DNA from: Acidobacteriota bacterium
GTDB taxonomy: Bacteria > Acidobacteriota > Terriglobia > Acidiferrales > UBA7541
Assembly: GCA_013289855.1 (NCBI GenBank)
Contig: JABCZD010000001.1
Location: forward strand, 248,001-312,000
DNA length: 64,000 nucleotides
Reading direction: 5' to 3'
Positions 1 to 8,571 of this stretch are shown here, piece after piece (position 1 is the first letter of the stretch; each line of letters opens with the position of its first letter). The notes beneath the pieces were generated by a model. It had not been told where the DNA came from and did no database searches. It worked only from the letters and a program-made list of their open reading frames with translations. The position numbers and the translations under genes are program-made.

Positions 1-2
1 CG

Positions 3-2570
3 CCGGGAAGTTATTTTGAGAAGGTGGCGCGCGAGGGTTTCGCCAGCCGCGTGCCGTTTCTTGAGGCGCTTGCGAAACAGGGCGCGCTGAGCAATCCACT
101 TTCCGAGTACGAACGGCGGCTCACTTCTGAAATTCAAATGATCAAGAAGATGCGCTATGAAGGCTACTTCTTGATCGTGTGGGATTTTATTCATTACGCC
201 AAGGCGCAGGGCGTGCCAGTAGGGCCGGGGCGCGGTTCGGCGGCGGGCAGCCTGGTTAGCTACGCGCTGAGGATTACCGACGTCGATCCGCTGCAATACA
301 ACTTGCTGTTTGAGCGCTTCTTGAATCCTGAGCGCGTGTCGATGCCGGATATCGATATCGACTTCTGCATGCGGCGGCGCGGCGAATTGATCGAGTATGT
401 GACGCAGAAGTATGGCCGAGAGAACGTGGCTCAGATCATTACGTTCGGCACCATGGCAGCGAAAGCGGCGGTGAAGGACGTGGGCCGCGCCATGGATATC
501 CCTTACGGGGAAGTGGACCGGCTGGCGAAGCTCATCCCGACGACGCTTGGTATCGAGCTTGCGGACGCGTTGAAAGAGGCGCCACAACTCAAAGCGGCGG
601 TGGACGGCGACGAGCGTTTGAAAGATTTGATGAAGGTGGCGCTGCGGCTGGAGGGATTGTCGCGGCATGCTTCGACGCATGCGGCGGGCGTGGTGATTTC
701 GCCGCAGCTGCTCACCGACCTCGTTCCCATTTACAAGACCAGCCGGGATGAAATCACCACGCAGTACGACATGAACGGCTTGGAGCGTATCGGCCTGCTA
801 AAGATGGATTTTCTCGGGCTGACTACACTGACGGTGCTGCACGACGCGGTGAAGATGGTGGAGCAGAGCCGCGGTACGCATCTGGAAATTGACAAATTGC
901 CGCTGGATGATGCCGATACCTACAAACTTTTCGCGAAGGGCGATACCACCGCGATCTTTCAGTTTGAATCGCACGGCATGCGGGACATTTTGCGCCGTTA
1001 CCAGCCCACGAAAATCGAAGACCTGACCGCGCTGAACGCGCTGTATCGTCCCGGTCCGATACAAGGCGGGATGATCGACGATTTCATCAATCGCAAGCAT
1101 GGCAAAACGAAAGTGACTTACGAGCTTCCGCAGATGGAAGAGATTCTGCAGGAAACTTATGGCGTGATTCTGTATCAGGAACAGGTAATGCAGATTGCCA
1201 ACCGTCTGGCGAGTTTTTCGCTCGGTGAAGCCGATATTTTGCGCCGCGCGATGGGCAAGAAAAAGAAGGAAGAGATGGCCGCGCAACGCGCCAAGTTCAT
1301 GACCGGGTGCCAGGCCAATAAGATCTCCGATAAAAAGGCCGAGCGCATCTTTAATTTGATGGAAGAGTTCGCGGGCTACGGATTCAATAAGTCACATTCG
1401 TGCGCCTACGCACTGCTGGCCTATCAGACCGCCTACCTGAAGACGCACTACCCGGTGGAGTTCATGGCCGCGCTGCTGACTTCCGAAGCCGGCAACTCCG
1501 ACAAAACCGTGAAGTACATCAACGAAGCGCGGGGTATGAGCATTCCGATCCTGCCGCCGGACGTGAACGAAAGCGATTTGTATTTCACGCCGATTGGCGA
1601 AGCCATTCGCTTCGGTATGGCCGCCATCAAAAACGTGGGAGAAAACACCGCCAAGGCCATTCGCGAGTCGCGACTGAGCTCCGGTGAATTCCGCACGCTG
1701 TATGATTTTTGCGAACGCATTGAATCGCGCTTCCTGAATAAGCGCGTGTTTGAAAGCTTGATCAAGTCCGGCGCGCTGGATTCCCTGGGCGGGCGCGAGA
1801 GCATGATGGCGTCGGTGGACGACGCGGTGAACGCGCTGCAACGCGCCTCGCGCTCGCGAGAATCCGGCCAGCACGGGTTATTTGGCGGTGGCGGCTCGAC
1901 GCCGGAGCCGACACTCTTCGAACTGCGCGACGCTCCGCAGTGGAGCGAAGAAGAGCGCCTGACCAGCGAGTACGCCATGTTGGGCTTTTACGTTTCCGGG
2001 CACCCACTGGAAAAATACGCTTCGCGTCTGGCGGAATTGAAAGTAGTTTCGTTGAGCGAGGTGGAAGGGCAGCGCAACGGCAAAGAGATAGCCGTGGCCG
2101 CGCTGATTGTTGGCACGCGGCCGATGCGCTCCAAGAAAGGCGCGCGCTGGGCTATCTACACCATTCAAGATATGACGGGCGTGCAGGAATTGCTGGCGTT
2201 CCCGGAAAGCTTTACGCGCCTGGAGGCAGCGCTGAGGCCTGGCTATCCCCTACTGTTGAAAGTCAAAATCCAGGTGGAAGAAGCGGGTACGCGGCTTTCG
2301 CTACAAGAGGCGAAGCGGCTCGATCAAATCACGGAGAAAGCCGTCGCGCAGGAATTTCGGGTACGCTTGGATGTCAGCAGCCTCAGCGAAGCGCTGTTCG
2401 CCGATTTGGAGCGTTTATTTGCGGCGTTCGAGGGAACAACGCCAGTCGTTTTTGAATTGGTTTCGGATGACGGCTCGGTGGCTCTGCTTCCTTCGCGGCA
2501 ACTGGTGCGCATGACCCCGGAACTGATCGACGGCGTGGCCCGCGCGCGCGGCGATCAGGCCGCAGCTTAG
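3..2570 (+). CDS. dnaE: DNA polymerase III alpha subunit, 5'-truncated by window edge
   Basis: Catalytic subunit of the replicative DNA polymerase. The reading frame is open from base 3 and the residues before the first internal GTG (PGSYFEK, then VAREGF) fit the family, so the gene starts upstream and its N-terminal PHP domain is missing here. Visible are the palm aspartate motif PDIDIDF near base 340, the GRGSAAGSLVSY finger motif before it, the helix-hairpin-helix region (FGMAAIKNVGENTAKAI near 1610) and a C-terminal OB-fold (VAALIVGTRP to VQELLAFPESF near 2095-2200). The stop TAG is 28 bases before accA, so the two may be co-transcribed. The OB and tau-binding tail make this the DnaE1 type rather than an error-prone DnaE2. 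Identification is certain; subtype is inferred. Confidence 0.97.
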   Translation, partial: PGSYFEKVAREGFASRVPFLEALAKQGALSNPLSEYERRLTSEIQMIKKMRYEGYFLIVWDFIHYAKAQGVPVGPGRGSAAGSLVSYALRITDVDPLQYNLLFERFLNPERVSMPDIDIDFCMRRRGELIEYVTQKYGRENVAQIITFGTMAAKAAVKDVGRAMDIPYGEVDRLAKLIPTTLGIELADALKEAPQLKAAVDGDERLKDLMKVALRLEGLSRHASTHAAGVVISPQLLTDLVPIYKTSRDEITTQYDMNGLERIGLLKMDFLGLTTLTVLHDAVKMVEQSRGTHLEIDKLPLDDADTYKLFAKGDTTAIFQFESHGMRDILRRYQPTKIEDLTALNALYRPGPIQGGMIDDFINRKHGKTKVTYELPQMEEILQETYGVILYQEQVMQIANRLASFSLGEADILRRAMGKKKKEEMAAQRAKFMTGCQANKISDKKAERIFNLMEEFAGYGFNKSHSCAYALLAYQTAYLKTHYPVEFMAALLTSEAGNSDKTVKYINEARGMSIPILPPDVNESDLYFTPIGEAIRFGMAAIKNVGENTAKAIRESRLSSGEFRTLYDFCERIESRFLNKRVFESLIKSGALDSLGGRESMMASVDDAVNALQRASRSRESGQHGLFGGGGSTPEPTLFELRDAPQWSEEERLTSEYAMLGFYVSGHPLEKYASRLAELKVVSLSEVEGQRNGKEIAVAALIVGTRPMRSKKGARWAIYTIQDMTGVQELLAFPESFTRLEAALRPGYPLLLKVKIQVEEAGTRLSLQEAKRLDQITEKAVAQEFRVRLDVSSLSEALFADLERLFAAFEGTTPVVFELVSDDGSVALLPSRQLVRMTPELIDGVARARGDQAAA

Positions 2571-2598
2571 GATCCCTCTCAGAAATTTTAGGAACTTG

Positions 2599-3585
2599 AT
2601 GAGCGCTAAAGATAAGAACAAAACGAGTGCGCCGGGTGGCGACCGCCAGCAGGAAATCGATCGCCTCGAAAAAGAGGTGGAGGAACTGCGCGGCCTGGCA
2701 AAAACCGCAGGCGCGGACGCCGAAGTGGAACGCATCCGGCAACAAGTGGCCGAGTTGCGCCACGAGTTCTACACACACCTCGGGCCCTGGCAGCGCGCGC
2801 AGATCGCGCGCCATCAGCAACGCCCGTACACCCTCGATTACATTGGACTGCTATTCACCGACTTTATCGAGCTGCACGGCGACCGCGCCTTTGGCGACGA
2901 CAAAGCGCTGATTGCCGGACTGGCGAAGTTTCATGGGCGGCCTGTAGCGGTGATTGGCCACCAAAAAGGCCGCGACACCAAGCAGCGGCTGCAGCGGAAT
3001 TTTGGTCAGCCCAAGCCGGAAGGGTATCGCAAAGCGCTACGCGTGATGCAGTTGGCTGCCAAGTTTGGGCGGCCGATTATCACGTTTATCGATACGCCGG
3101 GCGCGTATCCGGGCATCGACGCGGAGGAGCGCGGCCAGGGCGAAGCCATCGCGCGCAATCTGCGGGAGATGGCGCGGCTACCCGTACCGATTATCGTTAC
3201 GGTGACAGGCGAAGGCGGCTCGGGTGGCGCGCTGGCCATTGCCGTCGGCGACCGTGTGAATATTCTGGAGAATAGCTTTTACTCGGTGATTTCGCCGGAA
3301 GGTTGCGCGTCGATTATCTGGCGCGATTCCACCATGGCGGAAACCGCGGCCATCGCCATGAAGATCACCGCGAAAGATTTGAAAGAATTGGGCATTGTGG
3401 ACGATATCGTTCCCGAGCCCGAGGGCGGCGCGCACACCGATTTCGACGCGGCCGCAAGCTTTCTCGATGAAGTTCTCGATCGCCAGCTCACCGCGCTTTC
3501 CAATCAACCGTTGAAGGAAATTCTCGACGCGCGCTACGACAAGTTCCGCAAGATGGGGCAGTTTTTCGACTTCGTCGCCAGATAA
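2599..3585 (+). CDS. accA: Acetyl-CoA carboxylase carboxyltransferase subunit alpha
   Basis: Alpha subunit of the carboxyltransferase that moves CO2 from carboxybiotin to acetyl-CoA, giving malonyl-CoA for fatty acid synthesis; it works with AccD in an alpha2beta2 complex. A lysine/glutamate-rich coiled N-terminus (about residues 10-60) is followed by the crotonase-like fold with the LHGDRAFGDD segment, IGHQKGRDTKQRL, FIDTPGAYPG and GEGGSGGALAI motifs, all typical of AccA. Length of 328 residues is normal. ATG at 2599 is preferred over TTG at 2596 because AGGA (2590-2593) is well spaced. It follows dnaE by 28 bases; dnaE-accA adjacency also occurs in other bacteria. Confidence 0.97.
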   Translation: MSAKDKNKTSAPGGDRQQEIDRLEKEVEELRGLAKTAGADAEVERIRQQVAELRHEFYTHLGPWQRAQIARHQQRPYTLDYIGLLFTDFIELHGDRAFGDDKALIAGLAKFHGRPVAVIGHQKGRDTKQRLQRNFGQPKPEGYRKALRVMQLAAKFGRPIITFIDTPGAYPGIDAEERGQGEAIARNLREMARLPVPIIVTVTGEGGSGGALAIAVGDRVNILENSFYSVISPEGCASIIWRDSTMAETAAIAMKITAKDLKELGIVDDIVPEPEGGAHTDFDAAASFLDEVLDRQLTALSNQPLKEILDARYDKFRKMGQFFDFVAR

Positions 3586-3758
3586 GCCGCCGCACTGCAA
3601 AACGCCTCCGCCAGCACCCCGTAGCACATTCGCCACGCCGTCGAATAGCGAGCATTGTTGCCGCGCAATCCGGTGTCTATCCTGATAGAGCAATCGTGAT
3701 AGGCATCAGCTCAAGTGCGGCCCCCTGGGCCGTAGGCACGCTGAGGAAAGCGCTCACA

Positions 3759-4079
3759 ATGTCGGAACCCTTTCGTCCGTACGAAAAACTCGTGGAGATC
3801 ACCATCTACGGGAAGAAATTTCAGGTGCCGGAGCGCAATTCGCTGCTGCGTTGCTTCCAGTTCATCAGCCCGGAAACCATTCCGTACGGCCGATTCTGCT
3901 GGAATCAGGAGTGTCAATATTGCCGCGTGACTTGCCAACTGCCGGACGACGACGAGCCGCGTGAAATGTTGAGCTGCAAATTCATCGTTATGCCGGGCAT
4001 GGACATCTCGGAATTGAGCCAGGAGCTGCGCTGGTGTTTGCGGGCAAAATTGCCTGCCGATTCGCCGGTTTCTTCGTAA
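3759..4079 (+). CDS. Small [2Fe-2S] ferredoxin-like protein
   Basis: A 106-residue protein with a plant-type ferredoxin cysteine arrangement: FCWNQECQYC gives C-x4-C-x2-C and a fourth cysteine lies in MLSCKF about 30 residues later. This fits a [2Fe-2S] beta-grasp domain. The N-terminal part (YEKLVEITIYGKKFQVPE) looks like the beta-grasp start. An upstream in-frame start at 3696 exists, but GAGGAAAG at 3743-3750 is correctly placed for ATG 3759, so I use that. It stands alone between accA and an unknown gene, so its electron partner is not apparent. Fold assignment is good; function is unknown. Confidence 0.75.
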   Translation: MSEPFRPYEKLVEITIYGKKFQVPERNSLLRCFQFISPETIPYGRFCWNQECQYCRVTCQLPDDDEPREMLSCKFIVMPGMDISELSQELRWCLRAKLPADSPVSS

Positions 4080-4200
4080 CCATCATCCATTCTCGCGCTG
4101 CCGAGAAACGTGAATTTCGCGGCAATTCCTCGACCGTTTAGACCATGCGGAGAGTAGGCAACTTTATGAGCCGCCGCGGGTTTGCGTTGGTACGTACAAC

Positions 4201-4267
4201 CGCGCGGTGGCGATGGTCTTACGCTAGAAACCCATCATCATCCCCGGCGAACGACGGCCACCGCGCG
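4201..4267. other. Long inverted repeat in intergenic region
   Basis: An 11-base arm (CGCGCGGTGGC, 4201-4211) has its exact reverse complement at 4257-4267, separated by 45 bases and followed by ATTTTAG. It lies between the ferredoxin-like gene and the gene at 4321. It may be a structured leader or a weak terminator; no U-run supports the latter. Confidence 0.4.
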
Positions 4268-4320
4268 ATTTTAGCGTTCCCCACTGGTTTGCACTCTGGC
4301 GGCAGGTAAACTACATTCAA

Positions 4321-4908
4321 ATGATGGGCACTTCACAAGTAATGGTGTGTGACGGGTGTGGGCAAAACGCGTCTCCGGAGCATCTTGCGGCCAGGTTCCG
4401 GCGGCTGGAATGGTCCACGCGGTATCGCCCGCTGCACATCAATGCGCTATTGCTCGGCGCCGTAGCGCCGGCGAATGATGCGGAATTCATTTACTCGGAC
4501 GCTGGGGTGTTTAGCGGGGAAGCCGCGGCATTGCTGCAGGCCGCCGGAGTTGCGGCCGCCGATAAAACGCCCGAAGCCATTCATCACGAGTTCCAACGCG
4601 CCGGCTTGTTCGTGGCCTATGTTTTGGATTGCCCCCTTGAGGCGGCCGGCGAGAGCGCCGCCGGTTTACAACCTATATTGGCTAAACGCATTCCCACTAT
4701 GCTGACGCGCATTCGCCGGTCGATCAAACCCAAGCGTGTGGCGCTGATTGCGCCGGAGCTCGATTCGTTTATCGATAAATTCACCGCTGGTGTGCTCGAT
4801 TGCATGGTGCTCCTCGACGACGCGGGAGCGTTCAACTTAGCGGAATCCAGCGAAGCTGTTGCACGTTTGCGAGGCGCTTTGTCGGCGCAGGCGGCAGCGC
4901 TCCGGTGA
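4321..4908 (+). CDS. Unknown protein with N-terminal CxxC
   Basis: A 195-residue soluble protein I cannot place in a family with confidence. It begins with CDGCGQNASPEHLAARF, a possible metal-binding CxxC, followed by a mixed alpha/beta body (YRPLHINALLLGAV, FVAYVLDCPLE, IKPKRVALIAPEL). Some uracil-DNA-glycosylase-like proteins share the RYRPLHI style segment and the 'IKPK-x-VALI' strand, but the catalytic motifs are not evident. Coding support is the continuous frame, codon use matching neighbours and a clean stop. A start at 4321 or 4324 is possible. It is separated from both neighbours by 170-240 bases. Confidence 0.65.
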   Translation: MMGTSQVMVCDGCGQNASPEHLAARFRRLEWSTRYRPLHINALLLGAVAPANDAEFIYSDAGVFSGEAAALLQAAGVAAADKTPEAIHHEFQRAGLFVAYVLDCPLEAAGESAAGLQPILAKRIPTMLTRIRRSIKPKRVALIAPELDSFIDKFTAGVLDCMVLLDDAGAFNLAESSEAVARLRGALSAQAAALR

Positions 4909-5082
4909 GCTAACAGCTCAGGGCAGGGCAGAGGGTTTTGCGCATGTTGCCTGTGGCCCTCCGGATGAGACTTAGACAGGAACTTCGACTGTACCTTTAG
5001 CTGGCATTTCGTAGCTCGCAGGTGTGGTAGACTGCGGCTCTTGGGGCTGCGAAGCCACGGGAGAAGTCCCGGGAGATGTTGC

Positions 5083-5529
5083 ATGCAAAAACGGGCAAAA
5101 TTCGGCGTGGGCATCGCGGTCATCGTGGTGTCTCTCGTGTTCCTGGCTTGGCTGGGCTATGGTGAGAGCAAGACGTACTATCACACCATTGCGGAGCTTC
5201 CCAATTTGCACGGCGCGGCAGCGACACATCGCATGCGAGTTGGCGGCACCGTGGAACCAGGAACGATTCGCCGCTTTTCCGGCCGCGTGGATTTTGTGCT
5301 GGCCGGGGAGGGGAAGACCCTGCCCGTCAGTTACACCGGAAGCGATCCGTTGCCCGATACTTTTGTGGATAAATCGCAGGCTTTAGTGGAAGGCAATCTG
5401 GCGCCCGACGGACGCTTTGTTGCCGAACGTGTGCAGGCCAAGTGCGCCTCCAAGTACGAAGCCGCACCTGGTGGAACGACGGCGCCCGCAGCAGCGCCCG
5501 CGGGAACTGTCCAGAAAAGCGGCATGTAA
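5083..5529 (+). CDS. ccmE: Cytochrome c maturation heme chaperone CcmE, cysteine (CxxxY) type
   Basis: Periplasmic heme chaperone of the system I cytochrome c maturation pathway; it receives heme from the CcmABCD complex and delivers it to CcmF/CcmH. One N-terminal membrane anchor (about residues 7-26) is followed by an OB-like beta barrel (MRVGGTV, VDFVLAGEGKTLPVSYTG, LVEGNLAPDGRFVAERV). The usual heme-binding histidine in HxxxY is replaced by cysteine: AKCASKY places Cys121 and Tyr125 in a CxxxY motif, known from a minority of CcmE proteins. ATG 5083 follows GGGAGA at 5071. A proline/alanine-rich tail closes the protein. First gene of the ccm cluster. Confidence 0.9.
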   Translation: MQKRAKFGVGIAVIVVSLVFLAWLGYGESKTYYHTIAELPNLHGAAATHRMRVGGTVEPGTIRRFSGRVDFVLAGEGKTLPVSYTGSDPLPDTFVDKSQALVEGNLAPDGRFVAERVQAKCASKYEAAPGGTTAPAAAPAGTVQKSGM

Positions 5530-5601
5530 TCGCCTTACGAGCGGTTCGCCAAAGAAGTTCGGCACGTAATGGCGGGCTGTAGCTGAGAGAGGCTGGTTGT
5601 T

Positions 5602-7674
5602 TTGGATCTCTTCGGATCATTCGCATTAATCCTCGCGTTTATCTGCGCTGTGTATGCATTCATCGGCGGAATTTTCGCCATTCGTACGCGCCATCCGCTG
5701 CTGGTTAAGAGCACCAGGCAGGCAGGCATCGCCACCTGCATGCTGATTTTTGTCGGAACCTTCAGCCTGGAATATCTTTTCTTCAACGATGATTTTTCCA
5801 GCGCTTACGTGGTGGCGCACAGCAATCGCGATCTCGCCCCATTTTATAAGGTTGCCGCGCTGTGGTCCGGACAGGAAGGCTCGCTGCTGTTCTGGAGCTT
5901 TCTGCTGGCCATCTACGTTTTCTCCACGCTGATGGTGTACCGCAATAAAAATGGCGAGCTTATGCCCTATGTGGGCGTAGTGCTGGCCGGAGTACAGATT
6001 TTCTTCCTCACACTGAATAACTTCGTGGCTAGCCCGTTCAAGGCGCTGGCCACGCCGGCTGCGCACGGCGCCATGAACCTGGTGACGCGCGCCGACGGCA
6101 ACGGCCTTAACGGACTGTTGCAGTATCCGGAGATGGTGATTCATCCGCCGAATCTTTATGCGGGCTATACCGGATTCACCATTCCGTTTGCGTTTGCGCT
6201 GGGCGCGCTGTTGGCGCGCTATCCCGGCGAAAAATGGATTCATCTGACGCGCCGCTGGACGATGATCGCGTGGGGATTTCAGTCCTGCGGCATTTTGCTG
6301 GGCGCACACTGGGCCTACGCCGTCTTGGGCTGGGGCGGCTACTGGGCGTGGGATCCGGTGGAAAACGCTTCGCTGCTGCCGTGGCTGACCGGCACCGCCT
6401 TTCTGCACTCCGTGATGATGCAGGAAAAGCGCGGCATGATGAAGGTATGGAACGTTTGGCTGGTGTTCATCACCTTTCTCTTGTGCATCACGGGAACGTT
6501 CCTAACGCGCAGCGGAATCGTGGCTTCCGTGCATGCCTTTGCGCAATCCAGCATCGGCAATTGGTTTCTGGGCTTTATCGTCGTGATCCTGCTGGTTTGC
6601 CTGGTGGCGTACTTCAAAAATCGCGATTATCTGGCGAGCGAGAATCAGCTGGACGCCATGGTCTCCCGCGAATCGAGCTTTCTGTTTAACAATTTGATCT
6701 TGCTGGTGTCCTGCATCGCGGTGCTATCCGGCACGCTGTTCCCGGTTTTTTCCGAGTGGCTTTCCAGTTCGCGTATCAGCGTGGGCGCGCCGTTTTTCAA
6801 TAAGGTGAATATCCCGATCGGGTTGCTGCTGCTGTTTCTGACCGGCGTGGGTCCGCTGCTCGCGTGGCGCAAGACTTCCGCGGAAAGTTTGCGGCGCAAT
6901 TTTGCCTGGCCGCTGGCCATCGGACTTACCGGCGGAGTAGTGGCCTTTGCGCTGGGCTACCGGCAGTTCTACTCGCTCGTCTGCTTTACGCTGTGCGCTT
7001 TTGTGGCGGCCACCATTATTTCGGAGTTTTATCGCGGGGCCAAAGTGATTCGCGCGCGCTCCGGCGCTTCGTTTCTGGCTTCCGGCATCGACTTAACCAT
7101 GCGCAATACCCGCCGCTACGGCGGTTACATCGTGCACATGGGCATGGTGCTGATCTTTGTGGGGCTGGCGGGCGTGGCATTCAATAAGGACGTGCAAAAA
7201 GACATGCAGCCCGGCTCGACCATGCAAATCGGCTCGTACACGCTGCTGTTGCAAAGCATGGACAGCAAGCCCGAAAAAAATTACACCGCCGAACGCATGA
7301 ACGTGGAAGTGTTACGCAATAACAAGCAGCTCATGATGCTGTACCCGGAGCGCCGGATATTTAAGACCGATCAGCCGTCCGGTACCATGGTGGCGATTTA
7401 CTCCACGCTAAAAGAAGATTTGTACGTGGTGTATGCGGGGCAAAGTCCGGAAACGCAAATGCCGGTGATTCACGCGTATCTTAATCCACTGGTGAAGTGG
7501 ATTTGGTTTGGCGGCGCGGTGGTGGTTCTGGGCACTTTGGTCGCGTTGTTGCCCAACCGCAAAGCGGTTCTGGTGCTTTCCGCGGTGCGCGAGACTGCGC
7601 CGCAAGCGCTACCCGGCCAGACGCTGGTGCAGCCATTCCAGCCCAAGCCCGCCATGCGAGAAGGCCATGACTAA
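5602..7674 (+). CDS. ccmF: Heme lyase CcmF
   Basis: Large polytopic protein that ligates heme to the CXXCH motifs of apocytochromes c at the outer face of the inner membrane. About 15 hydrophobic segments run through its 690 residues. The tryptophan-rich heme-handling loop WGGYWAWDPVENASLLPW is at bases 6322-6378, and conserved histidines flank it (VIHPPNLYAGY, HAFAQSS). Length is in the usual range for CcmF. The start is TTG 5602, with a purine-rich GAGAGAGG stretch about ten bases upstream. Its last codons overlap the ATG of ccmH, indicating translational coupling. It sits 72 bases after ccmE. Confidence 0.97.
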   Translation: MDLFGSFALILAFICAVYAFIGGIFAIRTRHPLLVKSTRQAGIATCMLIFVGTFSLEYLFFNDDFSSAYVVAHSNRDLAPFYKVAALWSGQEGSLLFWSFLLAIYVFSTLMVYRNKNGELMPYVGVVLAGVQIFFLTLNNFVASPFKALATPAAHGAMNLVTRADGNGLNGLLQYPEMVIHPPNLYAGYTGFTIPFAFALGALLARYPGEKWIHLTRRWTMIAWGFQSCGILLGAHWAYAVLGWGGYWAWDPVENASLLPWLTGTAFLHSVMMQEKRGMMKVWNVWLVFITFLLCITGTFLTRSGIVASVHAFAQSSIGNWFLGFIVVILLVCLVAYFKNRDYLASENQLDAMVSRESSFLFNNLILLVSCIAVLSGTLFPVFSEWLSSSRISVGAPFFNKVNIPIGLLLLFLTGVGPLLAWRKTSAESLRRNFAWPLAIGLTGGVVAFALGYRQFYSLVCFTLCAFVAATIISEFYRGAKVIRARSGASFLASGIDLTMRNTRRYGGYIVHMGMVLIFVGLAGVAFNKDVQKDMQPGSTMQIGSYTLLLQSMDSKPEKNYTAERMNVEVLRNNKQLMMLYPERRIFKTDQPSGTMVAIYSTLKEDLYVVYAGQSPETQMPVIHAYLNPLVKWIWFGGAVVVLGTLVALLPNRKAVLVLSAVRETAPQALPGQTLVQPFQPKPAMREGHD

Positions 7675-8185
7675 AGCGCGACAGCAGCGGCTGTGGGCGG
7701 CGCTGGCGATACTCGAAGCGGTGCTGGCGTTGGGCTTTTTGGCGGCGACGTTGCACGCGCAGCAAAGCGATCGCGCCAAAGAGATCGGTGGCAAGCTGCT
7801 CTGCGGCGTGGGAACTCCGAAGTGCGACTGCAAACAAATTCTCACGCAGTGCAATCACGTGGGCTGCCCGAATTCCGCGGGTATGCTGAAAACGCTTGAT
7901 GCCGGGGTGGCCAAGGGCGATTCAGAGACCACCATCATTCAGGGCTTCGTCGAGGAATTTGGCACGGCGGTGCTTTCTGAGCCGCCCAAGTCTGGATTGA
8001 ACCTGGTGGCGTGGTATCTCCCTAGCGTGACGCTGTTCGCGGGCGCGCTATTGGTTGTTTTTGTGATTTCGCGGTGGCGCAAGCGGCCCGTTGCGGCCCT
8101 GGCTGGCCCCGCGGCTGGCGCGGGAATATCGCCTGAATTATTGGCTCGTGCGCGCGCGCAAGCATCGCGGGAGACGCAGGATTGA
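7667..8185 (+). CDS. ccmH: CcmH-like thiol reductase, divergent cysteine motif
   Basis: Membrane-anchored thiol protein that presents reduced apocytochrome c to CcmF. An N-terminal signal/anchor (residues 10-30) precedes the three-helix domain, and a second membrane helix (LPSVTLFAGALLVVFVISRW) follows. The classical LRCxxC motif is not present as such; instead LLCGVGTPKCDC and QCNHVGC give five cysteines (46, 53, 55, 62, 67). This cysteine-rich form is seen in CcmH homologues outside Proteobacteria. The ATG overlaps the end of ccmF by eight bases, and the stop overlaps the next ATG (TGATG). Confidence 0.85.
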   Translation: MTKARQQRLWAALAILEAVLALGFLAATLHAQQSDRAKEIGGKLLCGVGTPKCDCKQILTQCNHVGCPNSAGMLKTLDAGVAKGDSETTIIQGFVEEFGTAVLSEPPKSGLNLVAWYLPSVTLFAGALLVVFVISRWRKRPVAALAGPAAGAGISPELLARARAQASRETQD

Positions 8186-8571
8186 TGTCCCTCCTCGGAG
8201 TGTTCGTAATGTTGCAGGCAGCGACCGCCGTCGCGGGCAGCGATTGGGCGGTTCTTGGCGCATGCCTGGCCCTGGCCGCGGCCACGCTGCTGTTCATTTT
8301 CTACATTCAGCCAGACGCGTCCGATCTGGCGCCACACCGCACCAAGCTCGATCAACTGATGGAACGCCGCGATACCATCTACGACAATATTCGCGACTTG
8401 CGCTTTGAATATCGTTCGGGAAAATATTCGGAAAGCGACTACGAAGCCATGAAAGTTTCTCTGGAGAATGAAGCCGCGCTGATCCTGGCGGAAATCGATC
8501 AGGTGACGGAGGCGCAAACGCGCCGCCCGCGCGGCACGCGGCCGACCCCAGCGGCTGGGGGACGATCCTGA
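8185..8571 (+). CDS. CcmI-like membrane protein
   Basis: A 128-residue protein with an N-terminal hydrophobic helix pair (residues 2-17 and 22-42) and a charged helical tail. The tail LRFEYRSGKYSESDYEAMK resembles the start of the soluble part of CcmI (L-x-x-E-x-x-SG-x-x-SE-x-DY), a proposed chaperone for apocytochromes c. It lacks the TPR part of full CcmI. ATG 8185 overlaps the ccmH stop by one base and its own stop overlaps the next ATG in the same TGATG fashion, so it is in a tightly coupled operon. CcmI role is inferred from motif and position. Confidence 0.65.
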   Translation: MSLLGVFVMLQAATAVAGSDWAVLGACLALAAATLLFIFYIQPDASDLAPHRTKLDQLMERRDTIYDNIRDLRFEYRSGKYSESDYEAMKVSLENEAALILAEIDQVTEAQTRRPRGTRPTPAAGGRS

